Of a stretch of DNA of 64,000 nucleotides, positions 25,875 to 35,173 are shown one piece after another. Position 1 is the first letter of the stretch. Every line of letters starts with the position of its first letter. The translations under genes and the position numbers were made by a program. This DNA is from an uncultured Eubacteriales bacterium. GTDB taxonomy: Bacteria; Bacillota; Clostridia; Oscillospirales; UBA644. The DNA lies in NCBI GenBank assembly GCA_934438175.1, contig CAKSBH010000002.1, positions 62,001 through 126,000 on the forward strand. Direction: 5' to 3'. The notes under the pieces were generated by a model. That model did no database searches, was not told the DNA's origin, and saw only the letters and a list, made by a program, of their open reading frames with translations.

Positions 25875-26201
25875 GTGGAAATTCTTTTGCGGATTCTTGC
25901 CGCGATCTTTGTTGTTATCGGAATCTGTTTCTGTGTGCGGCTCCTGGTTCGTCTCCGCCGCGCGGATCTTTTCGGTGTGAGATGTCGGGTGCAGTTATCC
26001 TTTGACCGGCCGGGGACCGGCGCTGTCGAGGGGGTTCTGCGGGGGTGGATCCTCCGCGTGGAAGATTTCGGGTGCCCGACGGAAATTGTTGTGTGTACGC
26101 GGAATTTTTCGGAGGCGGACATTCGCGCGTGTGAGCTGCTTGCCGAAATGTACCCCACCGTTCTTTCTTTGCAAAACGATTCTTTGGACGAGGATGTATA
26201 A
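25875..26201 (+). CDS. Small membrane-anchored protein of unknown function
   Basis: A 108-residue protein with a GTG start at 25875, seven bases after a strong AGAAGGAGG site; there is no earlier ATG in frame. Residues 1-20 (EILLRILAAIFVVIGICFCVRLL) form one membrane helix, followed by a positively charged stretch and a soluble C-terminal domain with a short hydrophobic core (TEIVVCTRNFSEADIRACELLAE). The domain is presumably cytoplasmic. I do not recognise the family. It lies alone between parS and asnS with its own terminator; no clear promoter was found. Confidence 0.75.
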   Translation: MEILLRILAAIFVVIGICFCVRLLVRLRRADLFGVRCRVQLSFDRPGTGAVEGVLRGWILRVEDFGCPTEIVVCTRNFSEADIRACELLAEMYPTVLSLQNDSLDEDV

Positions 26202-26276
26202 TTCCGGATTTTTCTGCTTTTTGTTCGGAGCAGGACAAAGACCGTCTTTGAAGAAGGTTTTTCTTTTTCTGCTTTT

Positions 26277-26320
26277 CCGTCTGCTCTGCGCGGCTTTTGC
26301 GGGCAGACGGTTTCTTTTTT
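26277..26320 (+). terminator. Intrinsic terminator before asnS
   Basis: CCGTCTGC (26277-26284) pairs with GCAGACGG (26303-26310); the loop is long (about 18 bases, with some inner pairing) and is followed by TTTCTTTTTT. It ends the small membrane-protein gene. Confidence 0.8.
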
Positions 26321-26359
26321 GTCGGCATCCTCCGTGTGCGATTTTTTGAAAATCAGGGC

Positions 26360-26388
26360 TTGATATTAAGAAGAAAATATGTTATAAT
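26360..26388 (+). promoter_or_regulatory. Promoter of the asnS-uppP-ftsK run
   Basis: TTGATA (26360-26365), a 17-base spacer and TATAAT (26383-26388). The leader is only about 45 bases, too short for a T-box, so asnS does not seem to be controlled by uncharged tRNA. Confidence 0.88.
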
Positions 26389-26441
26389 GAAGGTTATAAA
26401 ATAATGCTGGGGTTTCCCCGGGATGTGGAGGTTTCTGGATT

Positions 26442-27836
26442 ATGGAAAGAACCAAAATCAAAGAATTGTTTCTTGCCCCCGAATCGTTTGCCGGCAAGAC
26501 GGTAACGGTGTACGGCTGGGTCAGAACCATACGGGATTCAAAGGTCTTCGGTTTTATGGAATTGAACGACGGCAGCGCTTTCCGCACCTGCCAGGTTGTT
26601 TTTGAAGACGGGACGGTCGATAATTTCAAGGAGATCGTCAAACTGAACGTCGGGGCTTCCGTTTGCGTCAGAGGAACGTTTGTTTTGACGCCTGAAATGA
26701 AGCAGCCGTTTGAGATCAAGGCGGCGGAAATTACGGTTGAAGGAGCATCCACGCCGGATTATCCGTTGCAGAAAAAGCGTCATTCGTTTGAGTTTCTGCG
26801 TCAGATTTCGTATCTGCGCCCCCGGACGAATACCTTTTCCGCGGTTTTCCGTGTCCGCTCCGCAGCGGCGTATGCCATTCACAAATTCTTTCAGGAGCGC
26901 GGCTTTGTTTATGTTCATACCCCCATCATTACGGCGAGCGATTGCGAGGGTGCCGGCGAAATGTTCCGGGTGACGACGCTGGATCCCGAAAATCCGCCCC
27001 GCACCGAAGACGGCGCCGTGGATTATTCACAGGATTTCTTCCGGAAATCCGCGAAACTGACGGTTTCCGGGCAGCTGGAGGCGGAGTCGTTTGCGATGGC
27101 GTTCGGAAGCGTGTATACCTTTGGTCCGACATTCCGCGCGGAAAAATCCCTGACTACGCGTCATGCTGCGGAGTTCTGGATGATCGAGCCGGAAATCGCG
27201 TTTGCGGATCTTGCCGATGACATGGAACTCTCAAGAGATATGATTAAATATGTGATTTCGTATGTCATGGAAACCTGTCCTTCCGAGATGGACTTTTTCA
27301 ACAGCTTCGTTGATAAGGAGTTGAAAGCGCGTCTGACTGGTGTGGTGGAGTCGGATTTTGCTCATGTGACGTATACGGAAGCAATCGAACTGTTGGAAAA
27401 GAATAATGATAAATTTGAGTATCCGGTATCCTGGGGCTGCGATCTGCAGACCGAGCATGAGAGATATCTGACCGAGCAGGTTTTCCGCCGTCCCGTGTTT
27501 GTGACGGATTATCCGAGAGAAATCAAGGCGTTCTATATGCGGCTGAACGACGACGGAAAGACCGTTGCCGCAATGGATCTGCTGGTTCCCGGCATCGGAG
27601 AAATCATCGGCGGAAGCCAGCGTGAAGAGAGAATGGATCTGTTGGAGGATGCCATCCGTCATTTCGGGCTGGAGCCGGAGGATTATGACTGGTATCTGGA
27701 TCTTCGTCGTTACGGCGGCTGCCGTCATGCCGGCTTCGGGCTTGGCTTTGAGCGGCTGATCATGTATCTTACGGGCATTGGAAACATCCGGGATGTCCTT
27801 CCCTTCCCCCGGACGTTCGGTTCGGCGGAATATTGA
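26442..27836 (+). CDS. asnS: Asparaginyl-tRNA synthetase
   Basis: AsnRS (464 residues) charges tRNA-Asn directly. The N-terminal OB-fold anticodon domain is seen in TVTVYGWVRTIRDSKVFGFMELNDGS; the class II core has FLRQISYLRPRTNTFSAVFRVRS, motif 2 (VYTFGPTFRAEKSLTTRHAAEFWMIEPE) and motif 3 (GLGFERLIMYLTG). The longer core and the FWMIEPE form separate it from AspRS. The start follows TGGAGG. First gene of a plus-strand run that includes an aminotransferase, uppP and ftsK. Confidence 0.96.
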   Translation: MERTKIKELFLAPESFAGKTVTVYGWVRTIRDSKVFGFMELNDGSAFRTCQVVFEDGTVDNFKEIVKLNVGASVCVRGTFVLTPEMKQPFEIKAAEITVEGASTPDYPLQKKRHSFEFLRQISYLRPRTNTFSAVFRVRSAAAYAIHKFFQERGFVYVHTPIITASDCEGAGEMFRVTTLDPENPPRTEDGAVDYSQDFFRKSAKLTVSGQLEAESFAMAFGSVYTFGPTFRAEKSLTTRHAAEFWMIEPEIAFADLADDMELSRDMIKYVISYVMETCPSEMDFFNSFVDKELKARLTGVVESDFAHVTYTEAIELLEKNNDKFEYPVSWGCDLQTEHERYLTEQVFRRPVFVTDYPREIKAFYMRLNDDGKTVAAMDLLVPGIGEIIGGSQREERMDLLEDAIRHFGLEPEDYDWYLDLRRYGGCRHAGFGLGFERLIMYLTGIGNIRDVLPFPRTFGSAEY

Positions 27837-27864
27837 AGCACGATCTTGCATTGGAGGAGTATTT

Positions 27865-29157
27865 ATGGTGGAGTTCAGTGAGAAAGAAAAGCAGCGGTTG
27901 TGGGAAAAATACGAAGAAATGAAGCGTCGGGATCTGCACCTGGATATGTCCCGCGGGAAGCCGGGCGCCGACCAGCTGGATTTGTCCGAGGGTCTTCTTT
28001 CCGCCGTGGAAACGGGAAAAGACTGCATCGGGGAAAACGGCGTGGATTATCGGAATTACGGGCTTCTGACCGGAATTCCGGAGTTGAAGTGCATCTTTGC
28101 GGAGATGCTGCAGATTCGTCCGACACAGATTATTCTGGGCGGGAACAGCAGTCTTACCATGATGTATGATACGCTGGTTGACGCCATGCTGTACGGTGTG
28201 GCGGGTGGTGAACCGTGGTCAAAGCAGAAGAATCTTTCGTTTCTCTGTGTCGTTCCCGGATATGACCGTCATTTTGCCATTACGGAAAAACTGGGAATCC
28301 GGATGATCACGGTTCCGCTTCTGGAAACCGGTCCGGACATGGATCTGGTGGAAAAACTGGTGGCGGAAGATCCTTCTGTCAAAGGCATGTGGTGCGTGCC
28401 GAAGTACAGCAATCCCGACGGCATCACGTACAGCGATGAAACGGTACGCCGTCTTGCCCGGATGAAGACCGCCGCGCAGGATTTCCGTATTTTTTGGGAC
28501 AATGCCTATGCGTTCCACGATCTCGGCGACAACCGCGACGAGCTTCTCAACATCTTTGCGGAAGCAGAAACGTACGGCACGCAGGATCGGATCTACATGT
28601 TCTGCTCTACGTCCAAAATTACCTTTCCCGGTTCCGGCGTTGCGATGATGGCATGTTCGGAAGAGAATGTGCACGCCATGGAAAAAAATCTGTTCTACGA
28701 AACCATCGGCCCGGATAAAATCAACCAGATGCGTCACGTGGCGTATTTCCGGAACGCGACGAATATGCGGGAATATATGCGCAAACATGCCGCCATTCTC
28801 AAGCCCCGTTTTGATGCGGTTCTGTCCGCGTTGGAGAGGGAACTGACGGGGATTTGCTCCTGGCATGTTCCCCGCGGCGGTTATTTCATTTCTCTCAACG
28901 TTCCCGACGGCTGTGCCCGGCGCACGGTTCGTCTTCTGGCGGAACTGGGTGTGAAAATGACCCCTGCCGGGGCGACGTTCCCTTATCATGACGATCCGCG
29001 GGACCGGAACATCCGTATTGCACCGTCGTATCCTTCTCTGGAGGATATCCGGCTGGCATCCGAAGCCATTTGCCTCTGTGCCAAGCTCGCGGTTGCGGAA
29101 AAACAGAACGACTTGCCTGCCGGCGGTGCCGGAGACGAAAGGAGATCTTTGTCATGA
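27865..29157 (+). CDS. Aspartate-aminotransferase-like PLP enzyme
   Basis: A 430-residue fold-type I aminotransferase. The N-terminal LHLDMSRGKPGADQLDLS matches the atypical clostridial/actinobacterial aspartate-aminotransferase group (PF12897, 'Asp_aminotransf'). The PLP lysine is in FCSTSKITFPGSG; NPDGITYSDE resembles the NP(T/D)G motif, and the substrate carboxylate arginine is in DRNIRIAPSYP. It probably moves the amino group between aspartate and 2-oxoglutarate; other amino donors are possible. Start ATG 27865 follows TTGGAGGAG. It overlaps uppP by four bases (ATGA). Confidence 0.85.
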   Translation: MVEFSEKEKQRLWEKYEEMKRRDLHLDMSRGKPGADQLDLSEGLLSAVETGKDCIGENGVDYRNYGLLTGIPELKCIFAEMLQIRPTQIILGGNSSLTMMYDTLVDAMLYGVAGGEPWSKQKNLSFLCVVPGYDRHFAITEKLGIRMITVPLLETGPDMDLVEKLVAEDPSVKGMWCVPKYSNPDGITYSDETVRRLARMKTAAQDFRIFWDNAYAFHDLGDNRDELLNIFAEAETYGTQDRIYMFCSTSKITFPGSGVAMMACSEENVHAMEKNLFYETIGPDKINQMRHVAYFRNATNMREYMRKHAAILKPRFDAVLSALERELTGICSWHVPRGGYFISLNVPDGCARRTVRLLAELGVKMTPAGATFPYHDDPRDRNIRIAPSYPSLEDIRLASEAICLCAKLAVAEKQNDLPAGGAGDERRSLS

Positions 29158-29987
29158 ACGTATGGAAAGCCATTCTTCTCGGCCTGATTCAGGGGCTGAC
29201 CGAATTTCTTCCGGTATCCAGCTCCGGACATCTTGCCCTGGCGAGTTCGCTGTTCGGGCTGGAAGAAAGTCCTCTTTTTCTGGACGCTTTGCTTCATCTC
29301 GGAACGCTGATCGCCGTTTTCATTGCCTTCCGGAAACTGATTCTTTCCCTGATCCGCGCTCTGTTCGGCATGATCGGAAAAATCTTCCGCGGAAAGTTCC
29401 GTTGGAAAACGGCGGAAAAAGAGGAGAAAATGCTGGTCTTTCTCATTTTGTCCTGTCTTCCCCTGTTTTTGATTCTTCCGTTGAAGGACAGCATTGAGAA
29501 ACTTTCCTCGTACATCTGGGTCATTGGAATTGCACTGATTGTCAACGGCATTGTTCTGTTTTTGTCGGATTCCGTGAAGAGCGGAAAGAAGGATGCCGGA
29601 ACCATGACGTGGAAAGACGCGCTGGTTGTAGGCGTTGTGCAGACCATCGCGGTCACGCCGGGCATTTCCCGTTCCGGGTCAACCATTACGGCCGGACTTT
29701 TCTGCGGATTTGACCGCAAATTCGCGGCACAGTATTCGTTCATTCTGTCCATCCCCACCATTTTGGCTGGCGCCGCCGTCAGTTTTTATGACGCGCTCAA
29801 GGGCGGGCAGATTGTTGCCTCGGCACTGCCGGCTTATCTGACCGGAATGGTCGTTTCCGCTGTTGTCGGATTTTTTGCCATCCGGCTGTTGGAATATCTA
29901 ATGAAATCCTGCAAATTCTTTGTGTTTGCCGTTTATACAATCTCGGTCGGACTGGCGGCTGTGATTTTCGGGCTGATCCGGGGATAA
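29154..29987 (+). CDS. uppP: Undecaprenyl-diphosphatase UppP (BacA)
   Basis: UppP (277 residues) is a polytopic membrane phosphatase that recycles undecaprenyl diphosphate to the monophosphate carrier for peptidoglycan synthesis. The active-site motifs are GLTEFLPVSSSGHL near the N-terminus and GISRSGSTITAGL in the second half. Seven to eight hydrophobic segments are present. The ATG overlaps the aminotransferase stop and has AAAGGAGA before it. High dosage of this protein gives bacitracin tolerance in other bacteria. Confidence 0.96.
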   Translation: MNVWKAILLGLIQGLTEFLPVSSSGHLALASSLFGLEESPLFLDALLHLGTLIAVFIAFRKLILSLIRALFGMIGKIFRGKFRWKTAEKEEKMLVFLILSCLPLFLILPLKDSIEKLSSYIWVIGIALIVNGIVLFLSDSVKSGKKDAGTMTWKDALVVGVVQTIAVTPGISRSGSTITAGLFCGFDRKFAAQYSFILSIPTILAGAAVSFYDALKGGQIVASALPAYLTGMVVSAVVGFFAIRLLEYLMKSCKFFVFAVYTISVGLAAVIFGLIRG

Positions 29988-30016
29988 TCCCGTTCTGCCG
30001 AGAAAGGATCTGAACC

Positions 30017-32554
30017 ATGACAAAAAAAACAACGGGAAAATCAAAACAAAAAAAGAAGGTTGCCGCGGTGCCGCAGCGCCGGAAGCCGGAAACCGAGTCG
30101 AATCCGTTTCTGCGCGACACGTTGTTTGCGCTGCTTCTGTTCGGAATTGCCGCCTGCATGATCGTGTGCTTCTGTTATACGGAAGCTCCGCTTTGCCGGC
30201 TGGTTTCCGACGTGGTATTCGGGCTGTTCGGCGTTGCCGGCTTTTTGGTTCCCGTTATTCCCATTCTTGCCGGCGTTATGCGTGTTTTGCAGCATGAGAA
30301 GCGCGGACGCAAGGTGGTTTTTCTGTTTTTGTTCCTTGTTTTTTTCGCCTCGTTCATCAACGTGTGCGTTTATCAGCTTCCCGAAACCGGAACCGGCGGC
30401 GACTGGTTCCCTGTGGGGGATCTGTGGGAGACCGGCAAGGCGGGTCGACTGTTTGACGTGCGTTCCGGCGGCGTGGTGAGTATTCTGGCTGTCTGGCTGA
30501 TGAAGTTTGCCGGAAACGTCATTGCCGGGATTCTTCTGTGCGTGGTTATGCTGGGGGTTCTGGCTTATGTGACCGGAATTACCTTTGTGGATTTTGTCGG
30601 TACACCGGAAGAACGCCAGCAGGCCCGTGCCGAGCGGGAGCTTGCCGCTCTGGAGGCGGAGCGTGAGGCGGAACGGGTTCGTCAGAAAGAGGAAGAAGCC
30701 CGTAAAAATGCGCAATCTGCGCAAAAAACCGAACCGGAGACGAAAAAGAAATCCGGAATTCTGCAGGCGTTTGCCGACGATGAAGACGATTCTCTGGAGA
30801 AGCGGTTGGACAAGATCGGCAGAAAATACCGGACCGATGGGGACGAGCCCCGGAAGGATGCGCCGGTTGCCGGGCAGGAAAAAGAGGCGCCGGCTCCGAA
30901 AGAGACAGTCCGGGATCCCGAAGAGATCACAAAAGAAGATGTTCTCAACGCAAAACAGGAAGTGGCGACACAGATTTCGCAGCAGGAACAGCAGGAAGCG
31001 ACGGGGACACCGTATGTCTTCCCCCCGCTGGATCTTCTGACCAAGCCGCCGCGTCTGTCTGACGGGGATGAGGAGTCCGAACTGCGTGCCCGCGGCGAAC
31101 TTCTGGTCAACACCCTGAAGGAATATTCCGTGGAAACCACCATTGCCAACGCCACCAAGGGTCCGAATGCCACCCGGTACGAACTGATTCCCGCAACCGG
31201 CGTCCGCATCAACCGTATTACCAATCTGTCTGACGAAATCGCAATGAAACTTGCCGCCAAGAGCGTCCGCATCGAGGCGCCGATTCCCGGAAAATCCACG
31301 GTCGGCATTGAGGTTTCCAACGACAAGACGCAGACGGTCTATCTGCGTGAGGTGATCGATACGCCCGCTTTCCGGAACGCGGAAAGCAAGATTACGGCGG
31401 CGATCGGCAAGGATATTGCCGGCGAAAATGTAATCGCCGATATTGACAAACTCGTTCATCTTCTGATCGGAGGAGCTACCGGTACCGGAAAATCCGTTTG
31501 CATCAATTCCATTCTCATCAGTCTTCTGTACAAAGCAACGCCGGAAGACGTCCGGCTTATTCTGGTCGATCCGAAAATGGTGGAATTCAACGTTTACCGC
31601 GGCATTCCTCACCTGCTGGTTCAGGTTGTGACCAACCCCAAAAAGGCAGCGGGCGTTCTTGCCTGGGCATGCATGGAAATGGATGCCCGTTATGAGAAAC
31701 TTGCCATGAAGAATGTGCGGGATATTCACGGCTATAACCGGAATCTGGCAGAAGGCGAAAAGAAGATGCCGCACATCGTTATTGTGATTGACGAACTTGC
31801 GGATCTGATGATTTCTGCGCCCAAGGTCGTGGAGGAATCCGTCGCCCGTCTTTCGCAGAAAGCCCGTGCTGCCGGGATGCATCTGATTATTGCCACGCAG
31901 AGACCTTCCGCAGAGGTTGTTACCGGACAGATCAAGGCAAACATCCCCTCGCGCATTGCTCTTGCCGTCACCAGCGGCATCAACTCCAATATCATTCTGG
32001 ACGAGCGTGGGGCGGAAAAGCTTCTGGGCAAGGGAGATATGCTGTTTGACCCCATCGGCGCGACGAAAACACAGCGTGTACAGGGGTGCTTTGTTTCCGA
32101 CAAAGAAGTGGAAAACATCGTGGAATTTGTTAAGAAAAACAGCAGCGGCGGCGATTTTGACACCGATATTGAAAAGAAGATCGATAAGGTTCTGCTTGCC
32201 CAGCAGAACAAGGGCAAAGGCGGGGCTTCTTCCGAGGAGGAGGAAGATGCCGGCGACGGTGCCGACGACGAGATGCTGGAGCGTGCCATTCAGACGGTGG
32301 TGGAAAGCAATAAGGCATCTACGACCATGCTGCAGAGTCGTCTCGGTCTTGGCTATGCCCGTGCGGCACGTCTGATTGATGTGATGGAGCGCCGTCATAT
32401 CGTCGGTCCGTACCAGGGAAGCAAGCCGAGAGAAGTGCTTGTGACCGTTGAGGTTTGGGAAGAAATGAAGGCAAAAGGGCTGAAAGAACCGCCCTCCGGC
32501 GATTCTGCGGCAACTTCGGATATCGCGGCGGAGGCAGGCACGGACGCGGAGTAA
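30017..32554 (+). CDS. ftsK: DNA translocase FtsK/SpoIIIE
   Basis: An 845-residue membrane-anchored DNA pump. Residues about 30-190 carry four membrane segments; a long charged linker rich in K, E and Q follows (to about 340); then the alpha/beta motor with Walker A GGATGTGKSVCINS, LVDPKMVEFNVYRGIPHLL and Walker B IVIDELADLM; the C-terminal winged-helix gamma domain is MLQSRLGLGYARAARLIDVME. It moves chromosomal DNA through the septum during division or, if the organism sporulates, into the forespore. A single FtsK/SpoIIIE-type gene is seen here, so it may do both jobs. Confidence 0.95.
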   Translation: MTKKTTGKSKQKKKVAAVPQRRKPETESNPFLRDTLFALLLFGIAACMIVCFCYTEAPLCRLVSDVVFGLFGVAGFLVPVIPILAGVMRVLQHEKRGRKVVFLFLFLVFFASFINVCVYQLPETGTGGDWFPVGDLWETGKAGRLFDVRSGGVVSILAVWLMKFAGNVIAGILLCVVMLGVLAYVTGITFVDFVGTPEERQQARAERELAALEAEREAERVRQKEEEARKNAQSAQKTEPETKKKSGILQAFADDEDDSLEKRLDKIGRKYRTDGDEPRKDAPVAGQEKEAPAPKETVRDPEEITKEDVLNAKQEVATQISQQEQQEATGTPYVFPPLDLLTKPPRLSDGDEESELRARGELLVNTLKEYSVETTIANATKGPNATRYELIPATGVRINRITNLSDEIAMKLAAKSVRIEAPIPGKSTVGIEVSNDKTQTVYLREVIDTPAFRNAESKITAAIGKDIAGENVIADIDKLVHLLIGGATGTGKSVCINSILISLLYKATPEDVRLILVDPKMVEFNVYRGIPHLLVQVVTNPKKAAGVLAWACMEMDARYEKLAMKNVRDIHGYNRNLAEGEKKMPHIVIVIDELADLMISAPKVVEESVARLSQKARAAGMHLIIATQRPSAEVVTGQIKANIPSRIALAVTSGINSNIILDERGAEKLLGKGDMLFDPIGATKTQRVQGCFVSDKEVENIVEFVKKNSSGGDFDTDIEKKIDKVLLAQQNKGKGGASSEEEEDAGDGADDEMLERAIQTVVESNKASTTMLQSRLGLGYARAARLIDVMERRHIVGPYQGSKPREVLVTVEVWEEMKAKGLKEPPSGDSAATSDIAAEAGTDAE

Positions 32555-32631
32555 ACGCTGCACGCTCTTTTCCCGCCCGTGGCGGAAATTCGACAAGAAA
32601 ACGAACTTTCCTTTGACGGTTTTTACTCTTG

Positions 32632-32660
32632 TTGACTTTGAACAATGTTTATGCTATACT
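32632..32660 (+). promoter_or_regulatory. Promoter of the two-component system operon
   Basis: TTGACT (32632-32637), a 17-base spacer and TATACT (32655-32660), about 40 bases before the response-regulator ATG. The 77-base stretch before it contains an imperfect GCCCGCC/GGCGG hairpin without a T-run, so ftsK read-through is possible. Confidence 0.8.
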
Positions 32661-32699
32661 GAAAACAGAAAAAAGCGATTCGGACAGGAGGTCTTGCAA

Positions 32700-33392
32700 A
32701 TGGACAAAACAATTCTGATTGCGGATGACAACCGTGATATTGTGGAAATTCTGAACTTGTATGCACAGAAAGAGGGGTTTCGTACCCTGTGTGCTTACGA
32801 CGGCGAACAGGTTTTGCAGATGGTGAAGGAAGACCCCCCTGCCCTGATTCTTCTGGATGTGATGATTCCTAAAATCAATGGGTTTGATGTCTGCAAGCAG
32901 ATCCGTCAGACGTCCAATGTTCCCATCATTATGGTGACGGCAAAAACGGAGGAAGCGGACCGGATTTTCGGGCTGGATATCGGTGCCGACGACTACGTGG
33001 TCAAGCCGTTCAGTCCCCGTGAGGTCATGACCCGCGTCAAGGCGGTTCTCCGCCGTGTGCAGGATGAGGCATCGGATGAAAAAGGAAAACGGGTCGAGAT
33101 TGCCGGTCTTCGCATTGATATGAACAGTTATGAATGTTTTGTCAACGACAATCCGGTTGTTCTTACCAAAAAAGAAATTGAGATCCTGTGGCTGTTTGCC
33201 ACGAATCCCGGACGTGTCTTTACCCGGGACCGTCTGCTGGAAAACATCTGGGGATACGAATATTTCGGGGATACCCGCACCGTGGATACGCATATCAAGC
33301 GCATTCGCACCAAACTGGCAATGAGTGAAAATTCCGGCTTTGACATCCAGACAGTCTGGGGTGTCGGCTATAAATTTGAGGTCAGAAAATAA
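32700..33392 (+). CDS. OmpR/PhoB-family response regulator
   Basis: A 230-residue two-component regulator. The receiver domain has the acidic pair in ADDNRD, the phospho-acceptor Asp53 (LILLDVMIP) and the KPF lysine (DYVVKPFSPRE). The C-terminal winged helix binds DNA (VLTKKEIEILWLFATNPGRVFTRDRLLENIWG...DTRTVDTHIKRIRTKL). The start has a clear ACAGGAGG site. It is two bases before its partner kinase gene. The pair resembles PhoP/WalR-type systems of Bacillota; the signal is unknown. Confidence 0.94.
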   Translation: MDKTILIADDNRDIVEILNLYAQKEGFRTLCAYDGEQVLQMVKEDPPALILLDVMIPKINGFDVCKQIRQTSNVPIIMVTAKTEEADRIFGLDIGADDYVVKPFSPREVMTRVKAVLRRVQDEASDEKGKRVEIAGLRIDMNSYECFVNDNPVVLTKKEIEILWLFATNPGRVFTRDRLLENIWGYEYFGDTRTVDTHIKRIRTKLAMSENSGFDIQTVWGVGYKFEVRK

Positions 33393-33394
33393 CG

Positions 33395-35173
33395 ATGCGC
33401 AAAGGGCTTTCCTTCCGGCTGATGCTGAGTATGCTTGTTGTGACGGTGCTGGTGGTTCTGATTACCAGCGTGGTGTTCACGGCTTTGTTTAAGCGCTACG
33501 CCGTTTCCGATACGGAAGGAACCCTGACCGTTTGTGCTGAGGAAATTGCCCGGTTGGTTTCCGAGGATCAGGCGGGCAGTTACGAATACAACAAGCGAAC
33601 CATTTCCGACTACTCGCTGTTTATCAAAACCGTTTTGCATGCTTCCGTTTGGGTTCTGGATCAGGACGGGACGTTTCGCACATACTATAAAGACGACAAT
33701 CTGCCCCTGCATCTGAAGGAGCTGGACGCCACGGCAGAAGCGGCGATCCGCCGGACGTTGAGGGGCGAATCTTTTTTGACGTCGGATTTTTCGGAGTATT
33801 TCGGAGAAAATACTTTATCGGTGCTTGTTCCCGTTCATTCAACGACGTTTGCTGACGGAGAAGAAGTGCAGATCGTCGGTGCCGTGCTGGTTCACTGCCC
33901 GAACAAGAACGTGAGCCGGACGCCGGATCTGGCACGGAATTTCTTGTTTGTCGCGGTTTTTGTTTCGGCGGTTTTTTCGGTTATTGTCGCCTTTTTCCTT
34001 GCGGAAAGGTATACCGAACCCCTGAAAAAGATGAACCGTGCCGCTCAGCAGATGTCGCAGGGCGACTATTCCGTCCGGACAGCAATTCATGAAGGCGGCG
34101 AGATCGAAACCCTGTCGCAGTCGTTGGACAATCTGGCACAGACTCTTTCGGAAACGATTGCCAACCTGCAGGCAGAAAAGAAAAAGCTCAACGATATCAT
34201 TGACAATGTCTCCGACGGGCTCTGCGCGTTTGACCCGAATCTTCACGCCACGCAGTACAACCTTGCTTACATGAAAATGTGCTCGGAGGAAATGCTGCGG
34301 CAAAACGGCGTTGCCGATATGATGCAGCAGGTGATGGAGACCAAACGCGCCAAGACAAAGGTGGTGTCCGGCGAGGAGATTCTGAAATTTATTGCCACCC
34401 CCACCCTTGAAGAGGACCGCGTGACAGGGTGTGTTCTGATTGTTCAGGATATCAGTCTGAGCGAGCGGCTGGAGAAAACCCGCCGGGATTTTGTTTCCGA
34501 TGTTTCGCATGAATTCCGCACGCCGCTGACGGTGGTCAAGGGGTATCTGGAGCTTCTGTGCGACGGAACCATCAGCGATCCGGAGGATGTAAAACGAACC
34601 TATGCCCAGATGGAAAAAGAGACCGTAGCACTGGAAAATCTGGTGAGAGATATGCTGGATCTGTCACGGTTGCGCTCCGGAACGGTCGAAACGGAAATTT
34701 CGGAAACCGATGTGAGCGAGATTGTAGAAACAATCTGTGACAATATGCGCACCATTTCCGCCAAAAAGGAGATTGAAATTCTCTATCAGCGGCAGAACAT
34801 TCCGACGGTCTTCGGAAATCACGACCGTCTGCGGCAGTTGTTTATCATCCTGATTGACAACGCTATCAAATTCACGCCGAAGCACGGGACGATTACGGTT
34901 CTGACCGAAAAAGAAGACGAATATGTGCTGATCCGTGTGCGGGATACCGGTGTCGGCATCAGCAAAAAAGACCTTCCGTTTGTGTTTGAACGGTTCTACA
35001 AGGCAGATAAATCCAGGCGGCAGACCGAAAATTCCGGCTCCGGACTCGGGCTTTCCATTGCCGCAAAAATTGTGGAACAGCTGGGCGGAGAAATCGATGT
35101 GGCAAGTGAGGAAGGGAAAGGGACGGAATTCTTTGTCCGGCTTCGCATTTACCGGAAGGAAGACGAAGCATGA
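33395..35173 (+). CDS. Sensor histidine kinase (WalK/PhoR-like)
   Basis: A 592-residue membrane kinase. Layout: membrane helix at 9-31, an extracellular domain of about 150 residues, a second helix near 185-205, HAMP (TEPLKKMNRAAQQMSQGDYSVRT), a PAS-like region around 260-355 (LNDIIDNVSDGLCAFDPNLHAT), the dimerisation/phosphotransfer helix with H372 (SDVSHEFRTPLT), and a HATPase domain with N-box (ILIDNAIKFTP), G1 (RDTGVGIS), F-box and G2 (GSGLGLSIAAKI). The domain order resembles the essential cell-wall kinase WalK and the phosphate kinase PhoR. The extracellular domain could sense a ligand or envelope state. Its stop overlaps the next gene by four bases. Confidence 0.93.
   Translation: MRKGLSFRLMLSMLVVTVLVVLITSVVFTALFKRYAVSDTEGTLTVCAEEIARLVSEDQAGSYEYNKRTISDYSLFIKTVLHASVWVLDQDGTFRTYYKDDNLPLHLKELDATAEAAIRRTLRGESFLTSDFSEYFGENTLSVLVPVHSTTFADGEEVQIVGAVLVHCPNKNVSRTPDLARNFLFVAVFVSAVFSVIVAFFLAERYTEPLKKMNRAAQQMSQGDYSVRTAIHEGGEIETLSQSLDNLAQTLSETIANLQAEKKKLNDIIDNVSDGLCAFDPNLHATQYNLAYMKMCSEEMLRQNGVADMMQQVMETKRAKTKVVSGEEILKFIATPTLEEDRVTGCVLIVQDISLSERLEKTRRDFVSDVSHEFRTPLTVVKGYLELLCDGTISDPEDVKRTYAQMEKETVALENLVRDMLDLSRLRSGTVETEISETDVSEIVETICDNMRTISAKKEIEILYQRQNIPTVFGNHDRLRQLFIILIDNAIKFTPKHGTITVLTEKEDEYVLIRVRDTGVGISKKDLPFVFERFYKADKSRRQTENSGSGLGLSIAAKIVEQLGGEIDVASEEGKGTEFFVRLRIYRKEDEA

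Noticed and set aside
25661..26158. Upstream extension of parA into the parS region
   Set aside because: The extra residues have no family similarity, include the parS bases and the promoter, and the GTG at 25660 has a proper ribosome site.
26389..26441. T-box leader in front of asnS
   Set aside because: The leader after the promoter is only about 45 bases; there is no T-box sequence or antiterminator stem.
30041..32596. 851-residue open frame on the minus strand across ftsK
   Set aside because: Antisense shadow of ftsK; no start site, no signal and strongly biased composition.
32555..32631. Terminator after ftsK
   Set aside because: A CCCGCC/GGCGG hairpin is imperfect and no T-run follows, so I did not call it.
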